Shown here in pieces: positions 16,087 to 25,972 of a stretch of DNA of 64,000 nt. How positions within the stretch are numbered: position 1 is the first letter of the stretch; each line of letters begins with the position of its first letter. The position numbers and the translations under genes are program-made. The stretch covers positions 1 through 64,000 of the forward strand of contig JAITLO010000013.1 of NCBI GenBank assembly GCA_031277855.1. The letters run 5' to 3'. The notes beneath the pieces were generated by a model. It had not been told where the DNA came from. It worked only from the letters and a program-made list of their open reading frames with translations, and did no database searches. This stretch comes from Acidovorax sp. (GTDB lineage: Bacteria; Pseudomonadota; Gammaproteobacteria; Burkholderiales; Burkholderiaceae_C).

Positions 16087-18537
16087 TCACGGTGCGCTAT
16101 CCGCACTCCAGTAGTGCGGATAGCGCTGGCGCTCGCAAACCACGGCGGAGGCTGCCACGGCACTCCAGTACGCAGCCCCGCATTGGGGCGTAGCCACCAC
16201 GGCCACACCCAGGTCGGCATAGCGCTGCACCACCTGCACCGCGGGGTGGCCAAAGCGGTTGCGGTAACCGGCCTGCACCACCACGGTGCGTGGCGCCACC
16301 GCCGCCACAAAGTCCAGGCTGGATGAGGTGCGGCTGCCGTGGTGGGGCGCCAGCAGCACATCGGCCGTCAGCCGTTGGCCTGAGCGCAGCAGCGCGGCCT
16401 CCTGCGGTGCTTCGATATCCCCGGTCAACAACGCCGTCGCACCATTGGCTGCCTGCACCCGCAGCACACAGCTGGAGGGATTGCCCTGGCTCGCGCCTCC
16501 AACCAGCGGGTGCAGCACCTGCCACAGTACACCGTCCCATTCCCACTGCTCGCCGGCCACACAGGGCTGCCAGGGCCGCTGCCGCGTGCGGGCGAAATCG
16601 GCCGCACCTGCACCCCACAGCGCCACCCCGGGCTGGGCCGCCAGCACGCTGTCCACACCGCCCACATGGTCCATATCGCTGTGGCTGAGCAGCAGCACAT
16701 CCAGGCGCTCGCCCCAGGCCTGCAGCAAGGGCAGCACGGCACGCGCACCGGCATCGCCGCCCTGCCAGGCCGGCCCGGCATCGAACAGCAGGCTGTGCCG
16801 CGCCGTGCGCAGCAAGATGGCACTGCCCTGCCCCACGTCCAGGGCCAGCAGGTCAAACATGCCGGGAGCGGGGCGCGGCGCCTGCCAACACAGCGCCGGC
16901 CACAGCAGCGGCAGGGCCAGCGAGCGCCAGGCCCGGGGCCAGGGCATGGCCAGCAGCACACCGCCGGCGATGGCCGCCAATGCAGCCCACCAGGGTGCCT
17001 GGGGCCTGGCCAGGCTGGCCCAGGGCCAGCTGGCCATGAGCTGCAGCAGCCACAGCAAAACCTGCATGGCGCCCGCGGCCAGCTCCCACAGCGCAGGCCA
17101 CAGCACGCCCAGCATGGCCAGCGGTGTGACCACCAACGTGATCCAGGGAATGGCCAGCAAATTGGCCAGCATGCCCGCCAGCGAGATCTGGCCAAAGAAC
17201 AGCAGCGACAGCGGGCTGAGCGCCACCACCACCAGCGTTTGCTCGCGCAGCAGCTGCCGCACGCTGCCCCACAGGCCAGAGGTGTGCGGCGCGGGGCCCG
17301 AGGCCAGTAGCACGCCCACGGCCACAAAGCTGAGCCAGAAACCTGCCTGGCACAGCGCCCAGGGATCCCACAGCGCCAGCACGGCCAGGGTCACGGCCCA
17401 CACCGCATGCCAGGGCCATTGCCAGCCACCGCTGCGCAACCAGGCCACCACGGCCAGCATGCCCACGGTGCGTTGGGCCGGCAGCCCCCAGCCGCTGAAT
17501 AGCGCATAGCTGGCGGCCAGCAGCACACCGGCCCACAGCGCCGCCTGGGGTGCCGGCCACCACAGGCACAGCCTGGCGCTGCGCCGCCACAACCAGCCCA
17601 TGGCCGCCGTGGCCAGCCAGGCGAACATGGTGATGTGCAGGCCCGAGATGCTGACTAAATGGGCCACGCCGGTGCGCCTGAACACCTCCCAGTCCTCCAG
17701 GGTGATGGCGCGCTGGTCCCCCGTGACCAAGGCTGCCACCACGCCCAGGGCCCGGGCGTGGGCATCGCCTGGGGGCGCGGCATCCGCACGCGCCACGATG
17801 GCATCGCGCACCTGCTGGCGCAGCTGCTCCACGGGCCGTGCCATACCGGCTGCGGCCAGGCACTCGGGCTGTGGCAGGCCCGGCCCTGTGCGCACATAGC
17901 CGGTGGCACCCACGCCCTGCTCCCACAGCCACAGCTCCCAGTCAAAGCCATGGGGGTTGCGGGCACCGTGCGGGGCTTTGAGGCGCAGCGTCCATTGCCA
18001 GTGCTCGCCGGCCCGCACGGCAGGCAATGCCGCGTTCGATGGGGATGTTTGCGCCCCTGCCTGAGCTGTGCGCGGGGCATACCACATCACCTCCAACAGC
18101 TGGGGCAGGGCCACATCCACCAAGCCGCCTTCGGGACGGGGTCGCTGGGCATGGAGCACGGCCAGGCGCAGCCGCCAGCCCTGGGCCGTGCGCTGCGGCA
18201 TGGCGTCCACCACGGCGTGTACCTGCAGGTCCACCCCTTCCAGGCCGGGAGCGAGGCGCTGTGCCTGCTGCTGCAGTGCCTGCAGGCCGGTGCAGGCAAA
18301 CGCCATGCAGGCCCATGCCAACCAAGCTGCCACCCACCAGAGCCAGGAGCGGCGCCGCCATGCCAGAAAAAGACAGGCCAGCCAGCCCAGCGCCGCCCCT
18401 GCGCCACACCAGGTATAGAACGACATCTGCCACAACGTGGGCTGCAGCAGTTGCAAGACCACCCCGGCCACGGCGGCCAGGGCCCATCCCTCCGGACGGG
18501 CCCATGGTGTGCGCAACAACATTGCGGTGGTGGACAT
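16087..18537 (-). CDS. comEC: ComEC/Rec2 DNA-uptake channel
   Basis: An 816-residue inner-membrane protein expected to form the channel for single-stranded DNA during natural transformation. The order is an N-terminal membrane segment and DUF4131 region, a central Competence domain with many membrane helices (ISGLHITMFAWLA at its start), and a C-terminal metallo-beta-lactamase-like domain. The last has LALDVGQGSAILL, LLLSHSDMDHVGG and LLAPHHGSRTSSS, the metal-binding signature of full-length ComEC. No strong ribosome-binding site precedes the ATG. It is divergent from the RidA-like gene. Confidence 0.92.
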   Translation of the reverse strand: MSTTAMLLRTPWARPEGWALAAVAGVVLQLLQPTLWQMSFYTWCGAGAALGWLACLFLAWRRRSWLWWVAAWLAWACMAFACTGLQALQQQAQRLAPGLEGVDLQVHAVVDAMPQRTAQGWRLRLAVLHAQRPRPEGGLVDVALPQLLEVMWYAPRTAQAGAQTSPSNAALPAVRAGEHWQWTLRLKAPHGARNPHGFDWELWLWEQGVGATGYVRTGPGLPQPECLAAAGMARPVEQLRQQVRDAIVARADAAPPGDAHARALGVVAALVTGDQRAITLEDWEVFRRTGVAHLVSISGLHITMFAWLATAAMGWLWRRSARLCLWWPAPQAALWAGVLLAASYALFSGWGLPAQRTVGMLAVVAWLRSGGWQWPWHAVWAVTLAVLALWDPWALCQAGFWLSFVAVGVLLASGPAPHTSGLWGSVRQLLREQTLVVVALSPLSLLFFGQISLAGMLANLLAIPWITLVVTPLAMLGVLWPALWELAAGAMQVLLWLLQLMASWPWASLARPQAPWWAALAAIAGGVLLAMPWPRAWRSLALPLLWPALCWQAPRPAPGMFDLLALDVGQGSAILLRTARHSLLFDAGPAWQGGDAGARAVLPLLQAWGERLDVLLLSHSDMDHVGGVDSVLAAQPGVALWGAGAADFARTRQRPWQPCVAGEQWEWDGVLWQVLHPLVGGASQGNPSSCVLRVQAANGATALLTGDIEAPQEAALLRSGQRLTADVLLAPHHGSRTSSSLDFVAAVAPRTVVVQAGYRNRFGHPAVQVVQRYADLGVAVVATPQCGAAYWSAVAASAVVCERQRYPHYWSADSAP

Positions 18538-18685
18538 ATGGCAAGACGGAACAAAGCACGACGCTGCCCCAAAAAAGGGATGGCTCTTGGCATACTGTCA
18601 GGCTGGTCCCGGAGGTCCGCATTGCTGCGCACCCTCATGGGCGCGCAGCGCCCGGCCTTTTTCCCTCCCTCTTCAAGGAATTTCC

Positions 18686-19144
18686 ATGAGCGTCTACGAC
18701 AAACTCCAAGCCCTGAACATCACCCTGCCCCCGCTGGCGGTGCCCGCTGCGGCCTATGTGCCTTTTGTGCAGACCGGCAAGCTGGTGTTTCTGAGCGGCC
18801 ATATTGCCCGCAAGGACGGCAAGGTGTGGACAGGTCAGCTGGGCGGTGCCATCAGCACCGAAGAAGGCAAGCAGGCTGCACGTGCCGTGGCCGTGGACCT
18901 GATGGGCACGCTGCAAGCCGCCTGCGGTGGCGATCTGAACCGCGTGCAGCGCATCGTCAAGGTGATGAGCCTGGTGAATTCCACCTCCGGCTTTACCGAG
19001 CAGCACCTGGTCACCAATGGCTGCTCCGAGCTGCTCGGCGAGGTGTTTGGCGACAAGGGCACCCATGCACGCAGCGCCTTTGGCGTGGCGCAAATCCCCA
19101 TGGGCGCCTGCGTGGAAATCGAGCTGATCGCCGAGATTGCCTAA
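18686..19144 (+). CDS. RidA family protein (YjgF-like)
   Basis: A 152-residue protein of the YjgF/RidA family, small trimeric enzymes that deaminate reactive enamine/imine intermediates. It belongs to the longer subgroup (about 150 residues) with LPPLAVPAAAYVPFVQTGKLVFLSGH at the start and ARSAFGVAQIPMGACVEIE near the end; the Arg in ARSAFG is the usual catalytic/binding residue. The ATG at 18686 has AAGGAA 5 nt upstream. It is monocistronic, ended by a palindromic repeat and an intrinsic terminator. Confidence 0.88.
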   Translation: MSVYDKLQALNITLPPLAVPAAAYVPFVQTGKLVFLSGHIARKDGKVWTGQLGGAISTEEGKQAARAVAVDLMGTLQAACGGDLNRVQRIVKVMSLVNSTSGFTEQHLVTNGCSELLGEVFGDKGTHARSAFGVAQIPMGACVEIELIAEIA

Positions 19145-19157
19145 GCCCTGGGCTGAA

Positions 19158-19250
19158 TCAAAAGAGAAGCAGCCATAGCGCTCCAGCCGGGAATCTCGGC
19201 TGCATTCATGCCGCAGATTCCCGCCGCATATGCGCTATCTGCTCTTTTGA
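19158..19250. repeat. Comamonadaceae-type palindromic intergenic repeat
   Basis: A 93-bp imperfect palindrome. The ends are TCAAAAGAG and CTCTTTTGA, then AGC.GC.ATAGCGCT pairs with GCGCTATCTGCT, and an inner GGGAATCT/AGATTCCC stem caps it. Elements with AGATAGC...AGCGCT composition are common between genes in Comamonas and Acidovorax genomes. It lies between the RidA-like stop and its terminator. Confidence 0.6.
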
Positions 19251-19261
19251 AGATAGCAACA

Positions 19262-19296
19262 AAAAACGCCACCGGCCTCACAGTAGTGGCGTTTTT
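19262..19296. terminator. Bidirectional terminator, RidA-like gene / chemoreceptor
   Basis: The stem AAAAACGCCAC / GTGGCGTTTTT with a 13-nt loop has a T-run on either strand. It can stop rightward RidA-like transcription and leftward transcription from the chemoreceptor gene. Confidence 0.8.
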
Positions 19297-19341
19297 GCAT
19301 GGTGACCGGAGGGTTAGTGTCCTGAGTTCTACTTCAAGACA

Positions 19342-20982
19342 CTAGCCCTCCCACTCCAGCGCCTGTTGCGCCGCCGGGGTGGCCGTGCGCTGGCGATGCG
19401 CGCCGCCTCCGGCCTGGACCCTATGGTGGGCCATATCGGCAGCAGCAGGCACTTTGAAGCGCTGCACAATGGCCTTCATGTGCTGGGACTGCTCGTTCAG
19501 GCTTTGCGAAGCCGCAGCGCTTTCTTCCACCAGGGCAGCGTTTTGCTGCGTCATCTGGTCCAGCGAGCTCACGGCCTCGCTGACCTGGGTGATGCCGTCG
19601 CGCTGCTCGGCGGCCACGGCGTTGATCTCTGCCATGGTCGAGGTCACGCGCTGTATGGACTGCACAATCTCCTGCATGGTGCCACCCGCCTCATGCACCA
19701 GGCGGGCGCCGTCGGCCACACGCTCCACCGAGGCCTGGATCAAGAGTTTGATCTCCTTGGCTGCCGAGGCCGAGCGCCCGGCCAGCGAGCGCACTTCGGC
19801 AGCCACCACGGCAAAGCCCCGGCCCTGCTCGCCTGCCCGCGCCGCCTCCACGGCGGCATTCAGCGCCAGGATATTGGTCTGGAAGGCAATGCCATCGATG
19901 ACACCGATGATGTCGGCAATCTTCTGGCTGCTGGCGTGAATGTCGTTCATGGTGTTGACCACCTGGCCCACCACCTCGCCACCGCGCTGGGCCACGCCCG
20001 AGGCCTGCTCGGCCATCTGCGCCGCATGCTGGGCGCTGCCGGCGGTGTGCTGCAAGGTGCCGGTGAGCTCGGTCATGGCCGTGGCGGCCTGCTGCAGCCG
20101 GCTGGAGGTTTGCTCGGTACGCTGGGACAAATCCTGGTTGCCCATGGCGATCTCGCTGCTGGCCAGGGCAATGCTGTCGGTGCTACGGTGCACTTCCAAA
20201 ATCATGCCACCCAGGGCCTGGTTCATATTGCGCAGCGACAGCAGCAACTGGCCAAATTCATCGCTGCGGCTCACGCCCACCTGCTGGCTCAGATCGCCTG
20301 CGGCAATGCGCTCGGCAATGGCATTCGCCTGGGCCAGGGGCTGGCGGATGCTGTTGATCAGCCAGTGCGCGCCCAGAACAATGGCCACCACCAGCGCCAG
20401 CAAGCCCACGCCGGCCCACAGCGCCAGTTGGGTGCGCGTACCGGTCATCTCGGCGCGCATGCGGGCAACCGCTTCTTCCTGCATGCCGACAAAGGCCTGC
20501 AGCCCTTCCAGATACTGGTCCACCGCCGGCTTGAAGCTGGACTGCACCAGCTGCGCGCTTTCGGCGACCTGCCCCGCCTCCTTGAGCTTGAGGGCCTGCT
20601 GGCGCAGCGCAATCATGGCGCTGCGCAGCTGGGCAATGCGCTCCATCTGCGCCTTTTCCGCCGCGCTCAGATCGGCTGCCTCCAGCTTTTTCTGCACACC
20701 GGAAATCTGCTCCGTGGTGGCCTTGATCGTGGGAGAGAACTCCTGGCTCACACTGGGCTCGGTGCTCAGCACCACGGCCAGGGTACGCACGGCATTGCTG
20801 CGGGTCAGCCCCGCCCATTGGCTGGCCTGGTCCATGCGCTCGGCCAAGGCCGCCTCCTGAGCTTGCTGCTGCTGTTGCATGCGATAGGCACTGATGCCTG
20901 CAAACCCGGCCAGGCCCATCAGGCCGGCCACGATGCACAGCACGCTGATCCACAGCTTGCGCGTCACACTGATATTGTTCAT
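19342..20982 (-). CDS. Methyl-accepting chemotaxis protein
   Basis: A 546-residue chemoreceptor. It has TM1 at about residues 10-32, a periplasmic four-helix-bundle-like sensor, TM2 near 190-212, HAMP, then the signalling hairpin with tip [21 protein letters not shown]. The ATG at 20982 ([13 protein letters not shown]) has GGAG 6 nt upstream. No C-terminal NWETF-type pentapeptide for CheR/CheB is visible. It is a close paralogue of the next chemoreceptor gene, on the same strand 270 bp away. The ligand cannot be predicted. Confidence 0.92.
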   Translation of the reverse strand: MNNISVTRKLWISVLCIVAGLMGLAGFAGISAYRMQQQQQAQEAALAERMDQASQWAGLTRSNAVRTLAVVLSTEPSVSQEFSPTIKATTEQISGVQKKLEAADLSAAEKAQMERIAQLRSAMIALRQQALKLKEAGQVAESAQLVQSSFKPAVDQYLEGLQAFVGMQEEAVARMRAEMTGTRTQLALWAGVGLLALVVAIVLGAHWLINSIRQPLAQANAIAERIAAGDLSQQVGVSRSDEFGQLLLSLRNMNQALGGMILEVHRSTDSIALASSEIAMGNQDLSQRTEQTSSRLQQAATAMTELTGTLQHTAGSAQHAAQMAEQASGVAQRGGEVVGQVVNTMNDIHASSQKIADIIGVIDGIAFQTNILALNAAVEAARAGEQGRGFAVVAAEVRSLAGRSASAAKEIKLLIQASVERVADGARLVHEAGGTMQEIVQSIQRVTSTMAEINAVAAEQRDGITQVSEAVSSLDQMTQQNAALVEESAAASQSLNEQSQHMKAIVQRFKVPAAADMAHHRVQAGGGAHRQRTATPAAQQALEWEG

Positions 20983-21252
20983 TGCTGCTCCAGCTTGGCA
21001 GGCATGTGGCACATGCGCCGCCAGTTCTGTTAGATGGCTACAGTGGACCGTGGCTGCCCACAGGCCCGCATCAGGAGTTCACCGGATGGAGCAACACCGA
21101 TACCATGCCTAGCTGATGCAGCGCAAGCCTGGCTGTCAGAAGCCGTGACTGCCTAGAAGCAAGCCCCGTGAAAACCAGGCCCAGCGAGCCACGCCGCGCA
21201 TCGCCCCACGGTAAGAGCGTGTTCAAAAACAGGCCATGCAGACCGCGCTGGA

Positions 21253-22908
21253 TCAAGCCTTGAGCTGCAGCAGGCCCGCCACCACGGGTAATGCGGAAGC
21301 ACGCGGAGCGCCACCGCCCGACTGGGCCACCAAGCCCCTGCTCTGGCCCAGGCCTGCCCCCATGTGCTCGGCCGCCGCGACCTTGAAGCGCTCCACCACC
21401 ACTTTCATGTGCAGGGACTGCTCGCTCAGGCTTTGCGAAGCGGCCGCGCTTTGCTCCACCAGGGCCGCGTTTTGCTGTGTCATCTGGTCCAGCGCACCCA
21501 CGGCCTCACTGACCTGGGCCACACCGTCGCGTTGCTCGGCAGCGTTGGCATTGATCTGCGCCATCACACCGCTGACACGCTGTATGGACTGCACCACCTC
21601 GGTCATGGTGGTGCCCGCGTCCTGTACCAGGCGGGCACCATCGGCCATGCGGTCCACCGAGTCCTGGATCAGCTGCTTGATCTCCTTAGCCGCCTGGGCG
21701 CTGCGCCCGGCCAGCGAACGCACTTCCGAGGCCACCACGGCAAAGCCTCGGCCCTGCTCGCCTGCGCGTGCGGCTTCCACGGCGGCATTCAAGGCCAGGA
21801 TATTGGTCTGGAACGCAATGCCATCGATGACGCCGATGATGTCGGCAATCTTCTGGCTGCGTGCATGGATGTCGGTCATGGTGCTCACCACCTGCTGCAC
21901 CACGGCCCCGCCACGCTCGGCCACGCCGGAAGCCTGTTGCGCCAGACCGGCCGCCTGCTGGGCACTGCCCGCCGTCTGCTGCAGCATGCCGTTGAGCTGT
22001 AGCATGGCGCTGGCAGCCTGCTGCAAATGGCTGGAGGTGAGCTCGGTGCGTTGCGACAAATCCTGGTTGCCGCTGGCAATCTCGGCACTGGCCTGGGCAA
22101 TCGCATCGCCACTGGTGCGCACATCCTGGATCATGCCCCCCAGCGACTGGCTCATGGCCTGCAGCGACAGCAGCAGCTGACCAAATTCATCGCGCCGCTG
22201 CACCTGCCACTGCGCGCGCAGATCGCCGGCGGCAATCTCTCCCGCAATGCCATTGGCCTGCACCAGCGAGCGGCGTATGCCATTGATGAGCACATAAGCC
22301 CCCACGGCAATGCCCAGCAGCAATACCACCATGTTCAGGGCCGCTGCGCGCACCACGCCCTGGCGGGCGGCTCCCATTTCCGCCCGCATGGCGGCCAGCC
22401 CATCAGCCTGGTGCTGCACAAAGGTCTGCAACGCCGCCAGATAGGCCTGCATGGTCTGCTGAAAATCGGCGCTGTTCGCCACCTGGCCCTGTGCAGCCAG
22501 CTCCCGCGCCTGTTGCACCAGGCGCTCGCGCTGGGCCTGCATGGCCTGCTGCTGTTGCTGGAGCTGCTGCATCTGGCTGCGGTCGGCCGCATCGCGTGCC
22601 GAAGATGCCAGTGCCTGCTGCAGCTGGACGATTTGTTGGCTGGTTGCGTTCAGCTGTGCCTGTAGCTCGGCCTGGTCCTGGGCATCGCGGCTGCGCACCA
22701 GGGCCTGGGTGCGCACGGCATTCACCTGCGCCAAAGCCTGCCAGCGCGTGGCCTGCTCCAGCCGCTGCGACAGCAGCTGGTCTTGCTCTCCATGTTTTTT
22801 CTGGTGCTGGGCCGAGTTGTAGCCCGCCAGTCCCACGATGACCACCGACCCCGCCACGATGGCTCCTACACCCAGCCACAGCTTGTGCGTCACGCCCATG
22901 TGCTTCAT
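21253..22908 (-). CDS. Methyl-accepting chemotaxis protein (paralogue)
   Basis: A 551-residue chemoreceptor with the same plan as its neighbour: TM1 at about 10-30, a glutamine-rich helical periplasmic domain, TM2 near 185-205, HAMP and a conserved signalling tip. The cytoplasmic halves of the two paralogues are nearly the same, while the periplasmic parts differ. This suggests tandem duplication followed by sensor divergence. The ATG at 22908 ([13 protein letters not shown]) is used. Regulatory DNA lies in the AT-rich 22909-23557 region. Confidence 0.92.
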   Translation of the reverse strand: MKHMGVTHKLWLGVGAIVAGSVVIVGLAGYNSAQHQKKHGEQDQLLSQRLEQATRWQALAQVNAVRTQALVRSRDAQDQAELQAQLNATSQQIVQLQQALASSARDAADRSQMQQLQQQQQAMQAQRERLVQQARELAAQGQVANSADFQQTMQAYLAALQTFVQHQADGLAAMRAEMGAARQGVVRAAALNMVVLLLGIAVGAYVLINGIRRSLVQANGIAGEIAAGDLRAQWQVQRRDEFGQLLLSLQAMSQSLGGMIQDVRTSGDAIAQASAEIASGNQDLSQRTELTSSHLQQAASAMLQLNGMLQQTAGSAQQAAGLAQQASGVAERGGAVVQQVVSTMTDIHARSQKIADIIGVIDGIAFQTNILALNAAVEAARAGEQGRGFAVVASEVRSLAGRSAQAAKEIKQLIQDSVDRMADGARLVQDAGTTMTEVVQSIQRVSGVMAQINANAAEQRDGVAQVSEAVGALDQMTQQNAALVEQSAAASQSLSEQSLHMKVVVERFKVAAAEHMGAGLGQSRGLVAQSGGGAPRASALPVVAGLLQLKA

Positions 22909-23557
22909 AGCCCTTGTCTCCCATTTCTTTTTATCGCGACCTCTGCACAAAAAAGCACATGCGTTCGCTTTATGGAGTGGACCGCAAAGCCGACCTGCTA
23001 CGCATCGGTGTTAGCACCAGGGGAAACACAGATATTTCATACACCTCACACCTTTAGATACGAACATCGCCATCTAAAACACTGTGATCGACCGGCTTCT
23101 ACTGCCATTCCCCGCATGTCGCATGGCTGAAGCACAGGATGTCTGGCTTTCTCACGCTGCGCCGCCGCATTTTCCCGTATTACGAAATATTGATTTCATA
23201 TTGCAGAATTTCAGAGAAATATTCTTTTTTGCAGCGCGCAAAATAATTTTTCATTGTGAAATATTTTTATAAGTTATTGATTTAAAAAATAAAAAACTTT
23301 TTCTACACAGCGTGAGAAAAATTGCTGCAACGCAAACAATACAAACCATGCCAGCCCTCGGTGGTGGTTCTGGATTCACCCTCCGGCCCCACCACTCAGG
23401 ACCACAGCACCTACCTGCTGTGCCGCACTGCCAGCCAGAATTTCCGCACCACCGTGCTTAAATTCAAGTTGTGCAAGGGATGGTGTTTCACACCCATGAT
23501 TTTTTCATTTGGCGTTGCGGTCTCCACCCTTCGCCACCGACCTTGAAGGAGCATCCC
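22909..23557. other. AT-rich intergenic region
   Basis: This 649-bp stretch has no convincing gene. Positions 23160-23330 are strikingly AT-rich for this genome and contain GAAATATT three times, at 23184, 23215 and 23258. The region must hold the promoter of the chemoreceptor gene to the left and of the cysteine-rich small gene to the right. An imported or nucleoid-protein-bound segment is possible. Confidence 0.5.
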
Positions 23558-23728
23558 ATGCCCAACCGCCACGTGACCCTCGCCGCTGACAGCAACGCCA
23601 CCAACGAAGGCAGCTACCTCGGCCGCATTCTCTGCCCGCACTGCATGTGCACCCACACCATCGAAGCCGAAGGCGGCTGCAGCACCGAAGCCTGCGACGA
23701 CTGCGGCAGCCCCAGCGAAAGCGAATAA
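23558..23728 (+). CDS. Small cysteine-rich protein, zinc-ribbon-like
   Basis: A 56-residue protein beginning MPNRHVTLAADSN. It has a CPHCMC motif followed by single Cys, then CDDC, an arrangement that suggests metal binding or a redox role. The ATG at 23558 has GAAGGAG 6 nt upstream and codon use matches the genome. It lies between the AT-rich region and the hemolysin III-like gene, with a hairpin after it. No family is recognised. Confidence 0.65.
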   Translation: MPNRHVTLAADSNATNEGSYLGRILCPHCMCTHTIEAEGGCSTEACDDCGSPSESE

Positions 23729-23833
23729 GCCGCCGCCTCGCCCCTCTCCGCCGGGGCGGCCAAGGCTGGCCTCTTTCACTGTGTGCAGGTCAGCCTCTGC
23801 CGCCCCGGTTTCTGGAGCCTTGTCACTCCCCTC

Positions 23834-23863
23834 AGCCCCGAACGCCGCATGGTCTTCGGGGCT
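23834..23863 (+). terminator. Probable terminator after the cysteine-rich gene
   Basis: A perfect 9-bp stem AGCCCCGAA / TTCGGGGCT with a 12-nt loop is followed by a weak T-rich tail (GTTGCTTT). It separates the small gene from the hemolysin III-like gene. Confidence 0.5.
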
Positions 23864-23931
23864 GTTGCTTTACATACAGACAGCACACTGTCTGCTCTTC
23901 ACACCGGCGTATGCGAGAGGATCTGCCAACC

Positions 23932-24567
23932 ATGTATGAAGGCGAACGATTCAATGCCTGGACCCACCTGCTGGGGGCCTTGCTGGCCCTGGGCGGTGCC
24001 GTGTGGTTGCTGGTCTATGCCAGCTTGCACAGCGACGGCATGGGCATTACCAGCGTGGCGGTCTACGGCACCACCCTGGTGCTGCTGTATGCCATCTCCA
24101 CCAGCTACCACAGCGTGCGTGGCCGGGCCAAGCAGGTGCTGCAAAAGCTGGATCACCTCAGCATCTACCTCTTGATTGCAGGCAGCTACACACCGTTTTG
24201 CCTGATCAGCCTGCGCGGTGCCTGGGGCTGGTCGCTGTTTGGCGTGGTCTGGGGCCTGGCCGCAGTGGGCATGCTGCAAGAGCTCAAGCCCCGCAGCGAG
24301 GCCAGGGTGCTGTCCCTGGTGCTGTATGCCCTCATGGGCTGGGTGGCTCTGGTGGCGACGGGCCCGCTGCTGGAGGCCCTGGGTACGGCCGGTTTTGTCT
24401 GTCTCACCTTGGGTGGCCTGCTCTACACCGTGGGCATTGTGTTTTTTGCGCTGGACCAGCGTGTGCGCCACTTTCACGGCATCTGGCATTTGTTTGTGCT
24501 GGCCGGCAGTGCCCTGCACTATGCGACCGTTTTGGCCTATGTGCTGCCGGACGCAGCCGGCTCATAA
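23932..24567 (+). CDS. Hemolysin III / TrhA family membrane protein
   Basis: A 211-residue protein of the PAQR-like hemolysin III family with seven membrane helices. Family marks are GERFNAWTHLLGA at the start, STSYHSVRG after the second helix, LDHLSIYLLIAGSYTPF and a C-terminal HGIWHLFVLAGSALHY with the metal-type histidines. The start is placed at MYEGERF (23932). An ATG at 23911 in frame would add seven residues. It ends tail-to-tail with the sensor kinase gene, the two stop codons overlapping by a few bases. Its true role in bacteria is unsettled (membrane fluidity or stress). Confidence 0.87.
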   Translation: MYEGERFNAWTHLLGALLALGGAVWLLVYASLHSDGMGITSVAVYGTTLVLLYAISTSYHSVRGRAKQVLQKLDHLSIYLLIAGSYTPFCLISLRGAWGWSLFGVVWGLAAVGMLQELKPRSEARVLSLVLYALMGWVALVATGPLLEALGTAGFVCLTLGGLLYTVGIVFFALDQRVRHFHGIWHLFVLAGSALHYATVLAYVLPDAAGS

Positions 24568-25956
24568 AGGCTGCGTTCCCTCGGCCGCCAACGACAAACG
24601 TATCACCGTCTCCAGCCCCGGCTGGCTGTTGCGCCAGCCGATCTCGCCGCCGTGCAGCCGCACAATGGCCTGCACGCTGGACAGGCCCAGGCCATGGCCA
24701 GGCAGTTGCTGGTGGTGCGGGTCACGCACAAAATGCACGGCCAGGCGCTGCAGCGTCTCCTCCTGCACGCCACGGCCATGGTCACGCCAGCGCAGGCACA
24801 CCACGCCGTCTTGCACATGCAGGCTGATCTCCAGCCGCAGCATGCCGCCCTGCCCGCCATATTTCAGGAAATTGTCCAGCAGATTGGACAGGGCGTTGGC
24901 CAGCAAATGGCTGTCACCACGCACCATGCAATGCGACTGCAGATCGGTGTGCAGCTGCACCTGGCGGTCAATGAACAGCGGCGCGTAATAGTCCAGCACC
25001 TCTTGCAGCACCAGGCCGAGATCCAGCGGCGCAAAGTTGTGCTGGCCCACGCCGGCCTCCACCTCGGCCAGCAACAGCATTTTGGAGAAAAGGCGCTGCA
25101 ATTGGTCTAGCTCTTCCAGCACCTGCTCCAGCAATGTCTGGCGGCGGTGCTCGGGCGCATCCAAGGCCTGCTGCACCTGGTGCAGGGCACGGTTCAGCGG
25201 TGTGCGCAGATTGTGGGCCATCATATTGGAGACATGGCGTATGCCGCCCACCAGTTGCTCCAGCTGCTCCAGCATCAGATTGATGTCTTGCTCCAGCAGC
25301 GTGAACTCGTCGCTCTTGCCCTGCTTCATGGCGATGCGAAATTGCAGATTGCCCTGGCCGGCCTGGCGCAATGCACGGCGGATATCGCCGGCGCGCCGGT
25401 CCATCAGCCGCACAAAGGCCAGCGCCCCCAGCAGCGACAGCACCACGGCCAGCAGCAGGGCCAGGCCGGTGGCCTTCATATAGCGGTGCTGGATATCGGT
25501 GAGCGCCTGCAGATCGCTGCCTGCAATCAGAAAACGCCCCTCACCCAAGGCCGTAATCTGCACCCGGCCGGTAAAGCGCAGGTCTTCGCGCTCAAACGGC
25601 AAATCCTGCAAGGCAGCCGAAGCCTGGGCATGGCGCATATCGGCAATGGCATTGCCGGCCCATGCCAGGCCCTGTGCGTTCTGGTAGCTGAAGATCTCTT
25701 CCTGGCTGTCTATGCCGTCGCTCACCAGTTGCTGGATTTCCGCAATCAGCGCCGGCTCGCCCTGCTGCTCGTAGACGGCCTGCAGCCGTTTGCTGTTGCG
25801 CAGGGCGTAGTCGTCCAGCCGCTGGCTGTCCGTGCCCACGATCTCCACGTAATACACGGCCAGCGTACCGGCCAATATGCTGACCACCACGGCGCTGAAG
25901 CACAGCGCCACACGAAACGAATTGGATTGCCACGCCCTGCGCGGCGACACGGCCAT
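24562..25956 (-). CDS. Sensor histidine kinase (TctE-like)
   Basis: A 464-residue membrane kinase. TM1 is near residues 14-36, a periplasmic sensor of about 120 residues follows, TM2 is near 160-185, then HAMP, HisKA and HATPase domains. The phosphoacceptor block reads HNLRTPLNRA with His248. The acidic residue normally after the His is Asn here. ATP-binding boxes are present (NLLDNFLKYG, DHGRGV, GHGLGLSSV). The gene starts 16 nt after the regulator stop with GGAAAGG upstream. By position it regulates the adjacent tctBA transporter. Confidence 0.85.
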   Translation of the reverse strand: MAVSPRRAWQSNSFRVALCFSAVVVSILAGTLAVYYVEIVGTDSQRLDDYALRNSKRLQAVYEQQGEPALIAEIQQLVSDGIDSQEEIFSYQNAQGLAWAGNAIADMRHAQASAALQDLPFEREDLRFTGRVQITALGEGRFLIAGSDLQALTDIQHRYMKATGLALLLAVVLSLLGALAFVRLMDRRAGDIRRALRQAGQGNLQFRIAMKQGKSDEFTLLEQDINLMLEQLEQLVGGIRHVSNMMAHNLRTPLNRALHQVQQALDAPEHRRQTLLEQVLEELDQLQRLFSKMLLLAEVEAGVGQHNFAPLDLGLVLQEVLDYYAPLFIDRQVQLHTDLQSHCMVRGDSHLLANALSNLLDNFLKYGGQGGMLRLEISLHVQDGVVCLRWRDHGRGVQEETLQRLAVHFVRDPHHQQLPGHGLGLSSVQAIVRLHGGEIGWRNSQPGLETVIRLSLAAEGTQPL

Positions 25957-25972
25957 CTGCGCGCCCTTTCCG

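Noticed and set aside
23322..23546. Short frame before the cysteine-rich gene
   Set aside because: No ribosome-binding site, atypical codon use and no resemblance to a known protein.
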